Below are positions 1-11,560 of a DNA stretch of 64,000 bases, piece after piece. The notes beneath the pieces are model-generated. The model ran no database searches. It saw only the letters and a program-made list of their open reading frames with translations, and was not told the origin of the DNA. Origin of the DNA: Choristoneura fumiferana (lineage: Eukaryota; Arthropoda; Insecta; Lepidoptera; Tortricidae); assembly GCF_025370935.1 (NCBI RefSeq), contig NC_133477.1:21314775-21378774 (forward strand). Direction: 5' to 3'. The position numbers were made by a program, and so were the translations under genes. How positions within the stretch are numbered: position 1 is the first letter of the stretch; each line of letters opens with the position of its first letter.

Positions 1-409
1 TCGCTGTTAAAATGCGATTTTTTACAATAGAAGTTGTTACGGTCTGGTGCCTTAAGGGCTAAAACTGGGCCTTAAGGGTCTGCGAGCCTACTAAATGCAA
101 AACACGTGCATCTGGTACTATCTTTAATGAGACTGCCAAATAGAACATACTAAATTATTCAAAATTGGTAAAAAAAGTATAAAAACATAAATTCATATAA
201 AAAAGGTTGTGCCTTCGGCACAGAAGTAATAGATCAAATAAAGCCGAATATGGGCAATCAGGGGAAAACTTCTGGTAGTTTTGAAAAATGGTACAGTTGG
301 TATGCAGGTGAACATACTAAAAGTCCTCAAGGGTGGGAGGTATGCTGGGAGAATGGGGGTTAAGGTAAGTACCTTTTTTCAGGGTTTACTAATATCTTGA
401 ATATTTGTA

Positions 410-413
<4 letters not shown>
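1..413. other. Non-coding, nothing recognised
   Basis: AT-rich DNA with no exon, RNA gene or full repeat that I can recognise. It ends at a GA microsatellite. Confidence 0.5.

Positions 414-447
<34 letters not shown>
414..447. repeat. (GA)n microsatellite
   Basis: An almost uninterrupted GA dinucleotide run of about 33 bp next to the 3' side of a minus-strand SINE. It may be that element's simple-sequence tail. Confidence 0.9.
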
Positions 448-454
<7 letters not shown>

Positions 455-456
455 CT

Positions 457-583
457 TAAATCGAAAGTACAAACTGAAATATAGATGCACAGAAAAACCA
501 GAAAAATAAGACCAGCGCTGGGAATCGAACCCAGGTCCTCGGCATTCCGTGCCGTGTGCTATACCGCTACACCACCGCTGGAC
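457..583 (-). mobile_element. tRNA-derived SINE (family S1), minus strand
   Basis: On the minus strand it starts GTCCAGCGGTGGTGTAGCGG, with an A-box-like stretch and then a B box (GGTTCGATTCC) inside a tRNA-like fold. The acceptor strands CCAGCG and CGCTGG can pair. The tRNA head is followed by a body ending in a TTTTCTGTGCATC / CAGTTTGTATTT segment. The same body is seen at 32051-32228, 36045-36165, 39297-39510 and 59358-59510, which makes it a dispersed SINE and not a tRNA gene. Confidence 0.75.
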
Positions 584-740
584 AACGATACAGACACGAA
601 TTTCTCCTATGCACTCATATCTCAGCTTGTGTTGTTTCTTATTTAGCCACTTAAGCAGCGACACTCGAGAAACTTTTCGGTACTCCAATCGGAACTAACC
701 GCTCACCCGCACAAGAGATATCGCTAATAAGCAATCAAAT

Positions 741-950
741 TAAGATTGGTTTTTGGAATCTTTTTGTATTTTTTATTTCAATTCCAAATTTTTTGTTACT
801 TTCCCAGCGCTGGTCTTATTTTCCTGGTTTTTCTGTGCATCTATATTTCAGTTTGTATTTTCGATATAAGTTTTACGGGATGACCGTAAAAGTAACAAAA
901 AATTTGGAATTGAAATAAAAAATACAAAAAGATTCCAAAAACCAATCTTA
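741..950. repeat. Long perfect inverted repeat of SINE S1 body
   Basis: Positions 741-801 and 890-950 are perfect reverse complements over about 60 bp, around an 88-bp loop carrying the S1 body (TTTTCTGTGCATCT, CAGTTTGTATTT). The arms match the 3' part of the SINE at 32160-32228 and 39430-39510. It looks like a head-to-head fusion of two SINE copies. Confidence 0.8.
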
Positions 951-1309
951 AATATTACTTAATTTTTTCGTAATGGCTACGGAACCCTATTTTGGGCGTG
1001 TCCTACATGCTTAATTAATCTTTAAAGTCGATTTAACAATAATTAAATAAATAAAATAGAATGGTTGTAGTTTTTTTTGTGTTAAATCCCGCCATTTGCA
1101 GTGCGAAAAAGAACATTGTGATACATTTTACAATGAAATGTCAAAGTTGCGATTACACAATGCACCTCATACCTCATTGGATTACCGATAGCGGTATCGT
1201 CAGCAGCACATTATAGTAGTTTTACGTACTGCCACGCCGCCGAACCTTACGTACGCTTTCTTGAATTGTTTACATTCAGATAGTATGTATGTATGTGGGA
1301 ATGAGGGTG
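951..1309. other. Non-coding interval
   Basis: AT-rich. Contains a short copy of the lepidopteran dispersed repeat ending ACGGAACCCTATTTTGGGCG (about 961-1010). No gene recognised. Confidence 0.5.
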
Positions 1310-1317
1310 GATTAATG

Positions 1318-1901
1318 GGCTCAGGCCTGAAATATCCGTTTTCCTAAAATGTATTTTTCGCAAAATGTCTGCTTTTCAGAATGTCAACACGTCTTTTGCA
1401 TAATGTCAGCTTCTCAAAATGTCAGCTATTTAAAATTGCCTGTCTCCAAGAATGCCAGTTTTTGTATAATGTTCGCTTTTCAGAAAAGTCTTATTCCCAA
1501 AATGTCTCCAATCATGGTCTTCAAATTTCATCTAAACGTCATTATTCATTAAAGTGGTCTTGAATGCCAGTAATTTTATATTAGTTATAGATATTTATGT
1601 TATCAAAGAGTAAGTATGCAAACAATAAAATTAAACCTTTACATTTAGAACACTGATTTGAAAATAAAGCCGACATTATGGGAAAACAAACATAACAAGA
1701 CTATATTATATAAATAAAGAAATTATGGTAATGCTAATATTATAGGAATGTAAACATTATGAATAGACGACCTTCTGAGATTGTACATATTTAAAATAGC
1801 AGACATTTAGAAAGTTGACAAAATGAAGCCGCTAACATTGTGAAAAGGCGACGTTTTGAGAATTGTACATTTTAGGAAAACAGACATTTCAGGCCTGAGC
1901 C
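1318..1901. mobile_element. Foldback-like element FBL-1, 8-bp TSD
   Basis: 584-bp element. Its first 36 bp (GGCTCAGGCCTGAAAT...) and last 36 bp are inverted repeats with two mismatches. The octamer GATTAATG flanks it at 1310-1317 and 1902-1909. The left arm is a run of degenerate words of about 17 bp, typically GCTTTTCAGAATGTCA. The right arm carries the complementary words (GACATT...GAAAA), and the centre (about 1590-1680) is plain AT-rich DNA. No transposase is encoded. The plan resembles Drosophila Foldback elements (Mutator-like, tandemly repeated arms); the class is an inference. Confidence 0.75.
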
Positions 1902-1909
1902 GATTAATG

Positions 1910-2284
1910 TTTGAATGATTTGATGTAAACGAATGACCGAATGACTGAAGACTAATGTGGAGTGAATGAGTAAAAAAGATTTGAGTTTTGATCGGGTTTT
2001 GATTTTTGTTGTTTCTTTTGCTATCAGTGTATTCCATTTTTTTTTTATGTAAACTCTTTGTACAAAAGAAAATTAACAAAATACAATTGACATACTTTGA
2101 GATACTTGTACAAAGGCAGACTTATCCCTTTAAGGGATCTCAACCAGTCAACATTTGAGTGGATGAGAGGAGCAATATGTTAGGGTCCGACAAAGAGTGA
2201 GTTTAAGAGTTAAAATAGTGGAAGCTAGATAGTTTCCTGAATTGCGATTTACGACAAAAGTTGCATTAGATCTCCTCTGCTTTT
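1910..2284. other. Non-coding interval
   Basis: AT-rich; no exon or recognised repeat. Confidence 0.4.
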
Positions 2285-2600
2285 TTAGGGTTTCGTACCC
2301 AAAGGGTGCCAACGGAACCCTATTACTGAGACTCCGCTGCCTGTCTGTCGTCTGTCTGTCTGTCCGTCTGTCACAGGGCTAGGCACTTGAAATTTTCACA
2401 GATTATGTATTACAATGGCCGCAACAACAACAAATACTAAAAATAAAATAAAGTTACAAATTAAAGGGAGTCGTCATACAAGAAACGTGTTTCATTCAGC
2501 GGTTTTTGATTGCTAGACTGCCAAGATGACGGCCGTCAGTTGCTAGGGGCAACGTCCGTGACCCTATATTGTTTAATGTTCAACTACTTATTAATTTGCG
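2285..2600 (+). repeat. Dispersed repeat with CTGT-rich segment (family R-GTTCCG)
   Basis: Starts near GGGTTTCGTACCCAAAGGGT and runs into repeated CTGTCTGTC. Related copies begin at 12229, 37754 and 57964. Each has a GTTCCGTA start, a CCTTAT/CCCTATTA segment and then CTGTCCGTCTGTC. It is a common lepidopteran interspersed repeat of unknown class; the right boundary is uncertain. Confidence 0.6.
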
Positions 2601-2902
2601 ATTTTATTAGTGCTATTTTATAAAACCTTCGATAATTATAATAATTGTCTCTAAGACAGTGGTTTATTTTTTGTGCAGCATTAAGACTAAATAACAATTT
2701 ATGATCCAAAAACCTCCGACACACACTTCACAAAAGCCAACTTCAATAAAGCACTCACAGCCGCTGTATTTAATGTTTTTTACACTAAAATTGTCCGATA
2801 AAATTCATACTAAGTAACACTATTTATTAACAAAACTAAAACTGTAAAATTATAACATTTAATTGTAGGTCAGTAAAAAGATCTATAGATGGTATAAGAG
2901 CT

Positions 2903-3154
2903 TTGTGTAAAAGTGCGGATATCGTGGCGTTGCAAGAGACATGGCTTCTTCCTTTTGATCTGTCTTTCCTTAGTACGATTGATAAGGACTTCGGTTGGAC
3001 GGGTAAATTGGCGGTTGATGTATCTGCTGGTCTATTAAAAGGGCGCCCTCATGGGGGCGTAGCTATCCTGTGGCGAAAAAGAGCGTTCAACGCGGTAATT
3101 ATAGTTGAGTGTGATAGTGACAGAATAACATTTGTGAAAGTATCAACTGGTTAA
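2903..3154 (+). pseudogene. LINE-A endonuclease N-terminal fragment
   Basis: Open segment with the metal-binding Gln-Glu motif (VALQETWLLPF) and a conserved HGGVAILW strand of APE-type endonucleases. It is cut by a stop, then by the insertion at 3269. The domain resumes after 4663 with YLLGDFNAHIN. Confidence 0.8.
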
Positions 3155-3268
3155 CTATCTTTTTTGGTGGGTTGTGTATATAAGCCCACGGACTCGAATG
3201 ATAATAAGCCGTTGTTTACCGAGTGTTTAGGTGCGTTTAGGTGCGTTGCCTTCGATTATTACAGAGAA

Positions 3269-4655
3269 CTTAGATGAATGATTGGTCTCGCCCGCTCGCT
3301 CGACTAGATACCGCGCCACCTAAAAACAAAAGGTTCGTAAATGCGGCAACTCAATATTGTAGTGTGCGTAAGAACGGTGTAATACAATTTGCAAGAATGC
3401 TAGTGTGCGTGACGAATTGTGTTACCAGCTGCTCCACTGTTACCCGAATTATTGGGAAAATAAATTATGCTGTGGTCTATTAAGTTACTGGTTACAAAAT
3501 GTATCTTGGGAAATACTTGGAGATGAAGAATTAATTAAGAGGGAATGTATTAATATGTTTGTGTATAGGTTAGGCGTAGGTTTCTTCTTTAAAAAAGTGG
3601 AAGGTATGATGTAGGTATATCAATGATCAGGCCTCACTTTTAATTAAAAAAAAATATTTAAGGACATTCAATATTTACAAATTATTACTAAAAATTCATG
3701 GACCGAGTCACCAACTAAGAAGTTTTGCGTAGTTAAGATAACACGTTGCACCTACAGTTAAACCTAATATAATATACAGGTTAATTAAGACTGAAATAAA
3801 AAAATTGTTTACAAAATATACATACATACATGCATACATACATACTTACATACATACGCTTGAAAAACGTAACCCTCCTTCGGGCAGTCGGGTAAAAAGT
3901 TAATATTTCAGGAAAATGGGTAGAAATACGAAAAAAAAATTTTTTCTTTTCCCATAATACCTAAGTTAATCAGCTGATTGGGCTTTTTGAATGGGAAGAC
4001 GAAAAACATTTTTAATTTTAAGACACTTTTACCCCTTAATTAAATAGTGTCGGGTAACAATTTATACACCTTCAGGGTATATAATATCACAAAGATAAAC
4101 ATAAAATAATATAGAACTAGGTTATGTATATATAATAATTACGTTAGTTACTTAAATAAAACATTTCATAAGTGTTTGTTGTAGCCTAAATTGAATAAAG
4201 ATATTTTGACTTTGACTTTGACTTTGAAAATAAGTTATTAAAATTTATCCTCATTTAATGATGATAACAATAAAATTCAATTTATTAAAATCTCAACCAC
4301 GGGGAATTTGATTCTTGTGTACGCGGCAACACAGAATGGCGTTTAGGGTTCATGTTATTTTATTTTGTAATTTCGAAATTATACGATATTTACTGATGGC
4401 ATGTGACCCCAGTGTCCTTCTTATTTCTTGTAGTATTATTTTTACACAGTTTCACTGCGCAAACTGGCATTTACTTCGGTTTATGACCAAAATTTAACAA
4501 AACATTCGGTACATGCACCTTATGCAGTTTGCAACGCGAAAGACTCGACTCGGGCTCGGGTACGCCGAAATCGGCGTACTATTTGTTGCCGCATTTGACA
4601 AGTACGCCGGCGGTATCTAGTCGAGCGAGCGCGCGAGACCAATCATTCATCTAAG
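3269..4655. mobile_element. DNA transposon (non-autonomous, hAT-like TSD) inside LINE-A
   Basis: 1387-bp insertion splitting the LINE endonuclease. Its termini are inverted repeats of about 44 bp with one mismatch, starting CTTAGATGAATGATTGGTCT. The octamer ACAGAGAA flanks it at 3261-3268 and 4656-4663. Eight-bp duplications are typical of hAT (also P and Merlin) elements; the termini do not show the common hAT CAGNG start, so the superfamily stays open. No transposase is seen. It carries later pieces itself: a TACA microsatellite, a GGGCAGTCGGG repeat and a LINE-type TGACTT tail near 4200-4226. Confidence 0.85.
3819..3858. repeat. (TACA)n microsatellite
   Basis: Imperfect CATA/TACA repeats inside the nested transposon. 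Confidence 0.85.
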
Positions 4656-4663
4656 ACAGAGAA

Positions 4664-4862
4664 TAATGACGTGCAAGCGGTATATTTACTGGGGGACTTC
4701 AACGCGCACATTAATGAGCCGTTTTATAGTGAGATGATGGAGTTTTGTATAGAACAAAAATGGATATGTGCGGATATTGATAAATTGGGCGCTAGTTCTG
4801 ATACGTACACATACGTTAGTGTATACATGGGTGTAGGAGATGGTTGGATCATTGCATCGTAA
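4664..4862 (+). pseudogene. LINE-A endonuclease, second fragment
   Basis: Begins right after the right target duplication and carries YLLGDFNAHIN, the Asp/Asn catalytic strand of APE-type endonucleases. The frame then stops. Confidence 0.75.
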
Positions 4863-5103
4863 CTAAATGTGCCTGGAGTACAATAAGCAACATTACGGTG
4901 ATGTATGATGTTTCACCTCCCTATGCTTATAGAATGTAATATTAATATGCTGGAGCCTGTAATTAATATTAAAAATAATTATGTAAATAGCGGCATAATA
5001 TGGGGGGAAAGGCAGATGAGTCAAATTGATGAATGTAACAGTATCTGTAATAGTGAATTAAAGGACATCGATATTCCTGACTCTCTTAGGGACTTGTTGT
5101 AAT

Positions 5104-7022
5104 GTGATGTGTGAAAATTGTAATCACTATACTAATATCTTAACTAATGCTGCTAGGATGACAGCCAAGTGTGGTAGGCGGGCCGGGGGTCGCTGTCTAG
5201 CGGGGTGGAATAAACATGTTGCAGAAGCTCACAGAGAGGCCCGGCTTCAATTCCAGTTGTGGGAGCTAGCTGGTAAACCATCTCAGGGTAGGGTTTTTGA
5301 GCTAATGCATCATACTAAGAAAGTATTTAAATCCAAACTTAAGTGGTGTCAGAACAGGCAAGAACAGATTATAATGGACAAGCTGGCTACCTGCCATAGA
5401 AATAAAAACTTTAGAGATTTTTGGAATGGAACTAAGAAAATGAATGTGAGGCCTGGCCTGCCAGTGAGTGTTGAGTTGAGGGTAGGTCAGACTGTGGGGA
5501 GATTGCTGATAAATTTAGAGAACATTTCACTGTTAAATTATTGTTGGATGTAAAAACATCGTCCCAGTTTAAGGTGGGTGTGGTGACCGTCGGGGCTGGG
5601 CGCTGGGCGTACGACCCATTTTACATCTAAACAAATTAAACTTATTATAAATAATATGCAGAGGGGTAAGTCGCCTGGTCACGATGGCCTTAGTATAGAG
5701 CACTTTAAATATGCTGGGGAGCATCTGCCTAGAGTACTGACCTTGTTACTTAATTTATGTATTGGCCACTCATACCTTCCTGCGGCGCTCATGAGGATGA
5801 TTGCTGTACCGGTTATTAAAAATAAAAATGGTGATCTGTCTGACAGGGCGAACTATCGGCCTATCTCGCTCGCTACCACTACAGCCAAGATACTTGACCG
5901 TGTGCTTGACGGGGTTTTGGACAACTACCTAGATATACATGATGGCCAATTTGGATTCAGAGCGGGGCTGTCCACTGATAGTGCAATTCTATGTCTTAAG
6001 AAAACGGTCAGGTCAGATATTATACGGATAGGAAAACCCCTGTTTATGCTTGTTTCCTTGATTTGTCCAAGGCCTTTGATCGGGTCAACTATGATCTACT
6101 GTGGCAGAAATTAAGTGAAGCGGGTATACCGGAGGAGTGCGTGGCCCTGTTTAGGCACTGGTACAGTAATCAGCTAAACCGGGTTAGATGGGCGAGCAGT
6201 TTGTCCAGTGAATATAGGCTTGAGTGTGGTGTGAGACAGGGTGGTATCACTTCACCGAAGCTTTTCAACCTATACATCAACGGATTGATAGACGGGCTTA
6301 GTAGCATGCATGCAGGATGCTATGTCGGCAGCACTTGTGTCAATAGCTTAAGTTATGCCGATGACATGGTGCTCCTGTGCCCGTCTGTCAGCGCGTTGGA
6401 GCAACTGCTTGCCCGCTGCGAAGCCTACGCCTTGACCCATGGACTAGAGTACAACACTAAAAAGAGTGAGGTGTTGGTTTTTAAGGCGGGCACGACCAAG
6501 CCATACCATATACCACCTATTTTGTTGAACTCTAGCCCATTAAAAGTTGTGGATAGGGTAAAATACCAGGGACACGTCCTCACGAGTGATTTGGGGGATG
6601 ATTTGGACATAGAAAGGGAGCGTAGGGCGCTGGCGGTTCGGAGTAACGTGATTGCCCGCAGGTTTGCTCGTTGTTCAGGTGATGTAAAAATTACACTCTT
6701 TAAATCATACTGCCAATCCTTTTACACGAGCAGCCTGTGGGTGCGGGATACGAAACGAGCCTACAGCGCTTTGCGCGTCCAATACAACAATGCTTTTAGA
6801 ATGCTGACGGGACTGCCTGGCAGATGCTCGGCGTCGGGCATGTTTATGGCAGCTCGCACGGATAGTTTTCAGACTTTAATGCGGAAAAATATAGTCTCAT
6901 TACTAAGCCGTGTGAGACGAAGTCCCAACAGCATTCTGAAGGAAATTGCTGCCAGATTTGATTGTTCGATCTTAAAATATTGGACCGAGCAGATAAAGAG
7001 TGTGGCGCAGTTTGTAACATAG
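5104..7022 (+). pseudogene. LINE-A reverse transcriptase, frameshifted
   Basis: A linker segment (5104-5553) is followed by RT in two frames: 5656-6114 (GKSPGHDGLS, NYRPISLA, GQFGFRAG) and 6063-7022 (LSKAFDRVN, GVRQGGITSPKLF, the YADD catalytic box in LSYADDMVLL, then a thumb-like region). The frames overlap at about 6063, showing one frameshift inside motif A. Catalytic Asp residues are otherwise present. The 3' part includes RERRALAVR and SFYTSSLW, shared with the second copy at 8016-8700. Confidence 0.85.
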
Positions 7023-7185
7023 GTAGTATAATAATAATAATAAATATATGTCCTTAACCAGCGATATGCTGAGCCGGGACCTTTTTATAGCGGCAACATT
7101 TCTTATTGTTATTTTTACCGATTATGTGTCATTGCTGTTATAAATAAATTATTTTCTTTCTTTCTTTCTTTCTTTCTTTCTTAAA

Positions 7186-8015
7186 TACTAACACTAGAAT
7201 AAGTTTAAAATATATTATCTCTTGTTTTGTTTTTGTTTTTGCTTAATTACTAGCACTATGGATACTCTGTTTGTCCGAAATAAAGAATTTGAATTTGAAT
7301 TTATTTACGAGGTCAAAATTTAAAATCAGGTTAAGATTTATTCACTAATTCATAATAAGTACGCGCCGTTCGGTCGAATTGCCGCGTTCAGCCACTTTCT
7401 TTTTCGGCGCATGGCAAGAGTCTAAAGCGCTATTCAGCCTCGGACAGGGCGACAGCCAAAGAGGATGACAATTTAAAATTGTTCTTTATTCATAATACTT
7501 GCACCTAGTGCTTACATTTTGGTGATATGTTTTTATTAACTTGTAATGTAATGTAACTAGTTATGTTTGTTCGGGTGGAATTAATATTTTAACTTAAATT
7601 TGAAGTGGATATCTTCAACCGATTGAGCTGAAATTTTGCATGCTTGTATAAATTCGATGACAATGCAATATTATTATGACGTAGAGCTGATCTGATGATG
7701 TAGTTAGATGTTGGCCATAGGAACTCTGTAATAAAACGACACGACCGCATCGATTTTGGTCTCATTTGATTCGTCTTGACGACTACCTACTTTGGTAACT
7801 AGGGGCAAAGAGTACCGCCAACAAAAAACCTTGTATTACATTTTTTTACAAAAAAATATTACTGAACTATTTGTTTATAAACATTGTACGAAGGTGCGAA
7901 ACCCTTCATGCGCGAGTCGCTCGCACTCGCACTTAACCGATTTTTTACCTTTATGTCAAATACCTCATAAGCGAGCTCAGCAACACACATACAGGCTGCT
8001 ACATAAATAATACTT
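7186..8015. other. LINE tails and non-coding DNA
   Basis: Contains an LINE-type 3' end near 7265-7305 (AAATAAAGAATTTGAATTTG). A dispersed piece starts near 7890 (CCCTTCATGCGCGAGTC, related to 38012). No gene. Confidence 0.5.
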
Positions 8016-8700
8016 GTTTGTACAATGTCAGCTATGCTTATGATATGATGTTGGGGCCGTTGGTTGGCTCAATTAGAAAACTTGTCGCGATTTGTAAAGT
8101 CTATGCGTTGGAACATGGCCTCAAATGTAACTCGGACAAGTGCTTGTTTTTAAGAGTGGTAAACTGAAGCCGATGCATGTTCCGCCCATTAAGCTGAACT
8201 GCCTAGGTCCCTTCAGGTTGTACTTAATAAAATTTAAATACCTAGGTCATGTAGTCACCGAAGACCTGAATGATGCCAGTGATATTGAAAGGGAACGTAG
8301 AGCGCTGGCAGTCAGGGGAAAGATGATTGCTCGAAGATTTGCTCGATGCTCTAAGCCGGTGAAGTTGGCACTTTTCAAGGCCTTTTACCAATCTTTTTAT
8401 ACGAGCAGTTTGTGGGTGACATATACACGTGGGGCGGCCAGCGTTCTACGTGTCCAATAAAAATAAATAAATCTTCAGGATGCTGATGCGGCTGCCCCGT
8501 TTCTGCGCTTTAGCTATGTTTGAGGAAGAGCACACGAATGGGTTCCACGCCATCATGCACAAGAAAGTGTCATACCTACTCACGCGCGTTCAAGGCAACG
8601 GCAACGAGATCCTGAGAGTGCTTGCGTATAGGTTCGACTGCCCCATTCATAATAAACGGTGGCAAATACCTAATGCTTGGACTGGATTGATTATTATTTT
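8016..8700 (+). pseudogene. LINE-A copy 2, RT 3' half, decayed
   Basis: Related to the RT at 6350-7000: IERERRALAVR, MIARRFARCS, SFYTSSLWV and the downstream LPRFCA...NEILRVLAYRFDCPI. Upstream the catalytic box is decayed: around 8025-8045 the reading is SYAYDMM, so the first Asp of YADD is Tyr. Several stops separate the open pieces. Nothing 5' of the catalytic box remains. Confidence 0.8.
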
Positions 8701-8734
8701 GTTTCATGGCGTCCCTACTACATACACACACTAA

Positions 8735-8756
8735 CATACATACATACATACGCGTG
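8735..8756. repeat. (CATA)n microsatellite
   Basis: Short ACATACATACATA run after LINE-A copy 2. Confidence 0.7.
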
Positions 8757-8869
8757 GCGGCGGTGGCGTACATACCTACTAACATAATTATTATAGACTA
8801 AAGCATTGTAACTAACAAATTATGGGCTCCTGGTCTGAAATAAACGCATATTTAATTTAGAACAAAAAT

Positions 8870-9805
8870 AGTTATTTGTGCAACAAGAGAGCAAAGTTGT
8901 TTTTTGTTGCGAGTGTTGATTTTGAATCCCGAGTAAGCGAAGGATTCTATAATTGAATCACGAGCGTTAGCGAGTGATTCTAGGTTAGAATCCTGAGATC
9001 AGCAAGGGATTGAAATACACGAGATGCAAAAAAACTTTGGTCTCGTGTGACACATACAATTTTTCACCTCAGCAGCGAGAACATAATTTAAATGTAACAT
9101 AAGAATAAAACCACATATACCTACCTGTTTACAAAACAAACACATTTTTTTTAAATAGAATCCGATTATTATCAAATATAATAATTACTTTTAAAACCAT
9201 AAAAGGAGTCCAGTAGCTACAATACAAATCGCATACTCATAACATGCAATCTTAACTTCTTGTACTAATGTCACACTTATTTTTTAATACTGCAAAAAGC
9301 CTCATCTCGGGGTAATTGAAAAGGTTGAACAATTAAACCTTTAAATATGATTTTTATTAAGATTTCTATTACATAAACATAAATAGATTTGTTAAAAAAT
9401 CATTCAATTTAACAAATAATAATTATACTGTAGAGGCAGTATACGGAATTCTTTTATAAAAAAAAAACAAGAGAAGCGGCTTTCGTGCAACGAGGTTGCA
9501 TACTTTATTAAAAGATCGGGAAAATTTACATTTTGGAAATATTTCGATATATTTTTAATACCAAAAATTTAATTTAAGTTTGTAATCGACGAAAATTTGA
9601 TCCTATACTTTTTCGAGTTGAAGTGAAATGACAGATCAAAGTAAAGTTCAAATATTTGTTATTCAGTGAGTAGACCCAACACTGTACTCAGCATTTAAAA
9701 AAAATAATTAAAAAGTTACTTTGTCTCACGGAGTGAGCAAAATGCGATTTTGCTCACTGATTTCTCATAGCAAAACCTGCCTGTTTGAGGTGCTGAGGTG
9801 AAAAG
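8870..9805. repeat. Unclassified repeat region with inverted ends
   Basis: Holds short inverted words such as GAATCACGAGCG / CGAGTGATTC. A TTTTTCACCTCAGCA segment near 9059 is mirrored by TGCTGAGGTGAAAA near 9791. AT-rich between. This suggests a decayed inverted-repeat transposon; no coding sequence seen. Confidence 0.4.
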
Positions 9806-10229
9806 GAAATTTGAAAATCGATTCACAATTGGCGGAGTTATCGCGTAACAAACTAATATGCCATTTTGAAAATCCTATTTATCTATTATCCAGTTACTTG
9901 ACATACACCATTCGACGCGTTAATTTTTTCTATTTTAAAGATGTAAAAAAAACCATCTTGTGTCGGTTACTACGTGTTTGCTTTCTAGCGTTGATATATA
10001 AAGATACTACTTCTCGGTATTCACTTGATTCTCTCTGTACTCGCAGTTGTATTTGGGGCATTCGACGGAACATTTCCGTAAGTATTTTCTGTCTAATCAA
10101 TCACCTTGTGGATTTCGTTTTAATAACGCTACTTGCAGCTGTTTTATATACTTACGTAAGTATGTATGTATGCATTATATTTTTTATCAGCCCACTGCGT
10201 TCTGGCCTCAGGCGACCCCAGGGCTGGTA

Positions 10230-10362
10230 CAGTCAACGTCATAAATAAGTGATCACTTTTGTACCTTGTCGCATTCAGTCGTTACTCAATTTGTATGGCT
10301 TTTCAAGCATGACGTTAAAGTGACAAGGTTCAAAAGTGATCACTTATTTATGACGTTGACTG
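10230..10362. mobile_element. 133-bp MITE, TA-type
   Basis: Near-perfect terminal inverted repeats of about 42 bp starting CAGTCAACGTCATAAATAAG, around a loop of about 45 bp. The left flank is TA; the right flank is CA, perhaps a mutated TA. Probably a Tc1/mariner-type MITE. Confidence 0.75.
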
Positions 10363-10649
10363 CATTTATCTGTCTCAAAGACTAGGAATAGCAGTTCAGA
10401 TCGGTAAATGGCCCTTTACTACGAAAGTTACAAGCTACGATTCGTTAAAAGTTTCTAATAAGTAAAATGTTACATTTGGTCGCGTTGTAGCACTTGTAAC
10501 TTTTGTGTACAGGGGGCTGGGATCAATGTCTGTCGCAGCAATTTTGACGACGTTTTTACTTTGTTTTAATTAAGATTATAAAAGTGTCAGTCAAAACCTA
10601 TTAATGTATAGCTTAGAATATAAAACTGTGTCAAAAGCTTTACTAAAGA

Positions 10650-11560
10650 ACATACTTTCGAGGTGGTCCCATTGTCATCACGTCAGGATCTGATGATGGA
10701 ATCCTAGAGATATCGAGGGCAGCCTACCCTTTTTAAGCACACTAACAGTAATTTTGGCATTTTTAACACCATTTTTAAGCATTTACATTCAGAAAGTATC
10801 ATTTTTGGTAACTGGACCTGATGAAGAACACCGTAGATGGCTGAACTAACTCGACAAAGCTAAGTAATACTCGCACGTCCATAAATGATCATGATAAATA
10901 TAGATAAACGACTAAGAAAACGCTTTAAGTTAATGATTCTTTTGAACTGATCTGTTGCTGAAGCCGGAAGGTAGGTAACGGACATCTTTTATAAAACAAT
11001 ATAACTTAACCGCCTTTGGGCTAAATGGAATCTTTGTGAGATGTACATAGGCTACAAATTACTAAAAAGTGAGAAATAAGAGAATTTTTTAACAAAAAGT
11101 AAAAACTTTATAAAAAATTACAAAAATGTAACTGACTACAAAAAAATATTTACAAGAATGGAACCAACTTCGAAAATGTTGAAAATATTTTTCTACTAGT
11201 TTGAAGTCGGTGCCTCAGCACGAGCCAGTAGGAGTGGAACTATAGTCGTCTACCTCACCTACATACTATACATATATTGGGCTTCAATCACTCCGAGGCA
11301 CCGACATCAAACTAGTAGCATATTTTTTAATAGTTTTTAGCGATTTGTAACCACAGTGATTATATTAAGCCCAACACAGCATAGTTATATTATTTTGTAA
11401 CAGAGGCCTTACCGGTACCCACGGTCTTCTTTATCAGGTCCAGTTTACCAAATGATACTTTCTGAATGTTGCCCTCGATTTCTCTAAGATCCCATCATCA
11501 GATCTTGACTTAGTGTCAATGGGACTACCTAGGAAGTATGTCTTCTAGAACAAAAAACGA
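10650..11560. repeat. Palindromic repeat, family P-CCGACTTC, copy 1
   Basis: The left half (GAGGTGGTCCCATTGTCATC, ATTCAGAAAGTATCAT) reappears inverted near 11450-11530. The centre at about 11205-11325 is a hairpin of GAAGTCGGTGCCTCAGCACG and its complement. The same design occurs at 26325-27215 and 33955-34760; a part recurs at 11640-11745. Confidence 0.7.

Larger units (their letters stand above)
2866..7180 (+). mobile_element. Non-LTR retrotransposon (LINE-A copy 1), broken
   Basis: A LINE remnant with, in order, an apurinic endonuclease start (LQETWL at about 2931, then GRPHGGVAILW), a large insertion (3269-4655), the endonuclease GDFN motif (about 4693), a linker, and reverse transcriptase. 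The 3' end has AATAAA and a (TTTC)n tail near 7150-7180. Stops and frameshifts break the reading frame, so it is dead. It is about 4.3 kb with the insertion and 2.9 kb without. The lineage (CR1/Jockey/RTE-like) is not resolved. Confidence 0.85.

Noticed and set aside
9811..10248. 145-codon open frame on the plus strand
   Set aside because: Overlaps repeat region and the start of a MITE; no recognisable domain.
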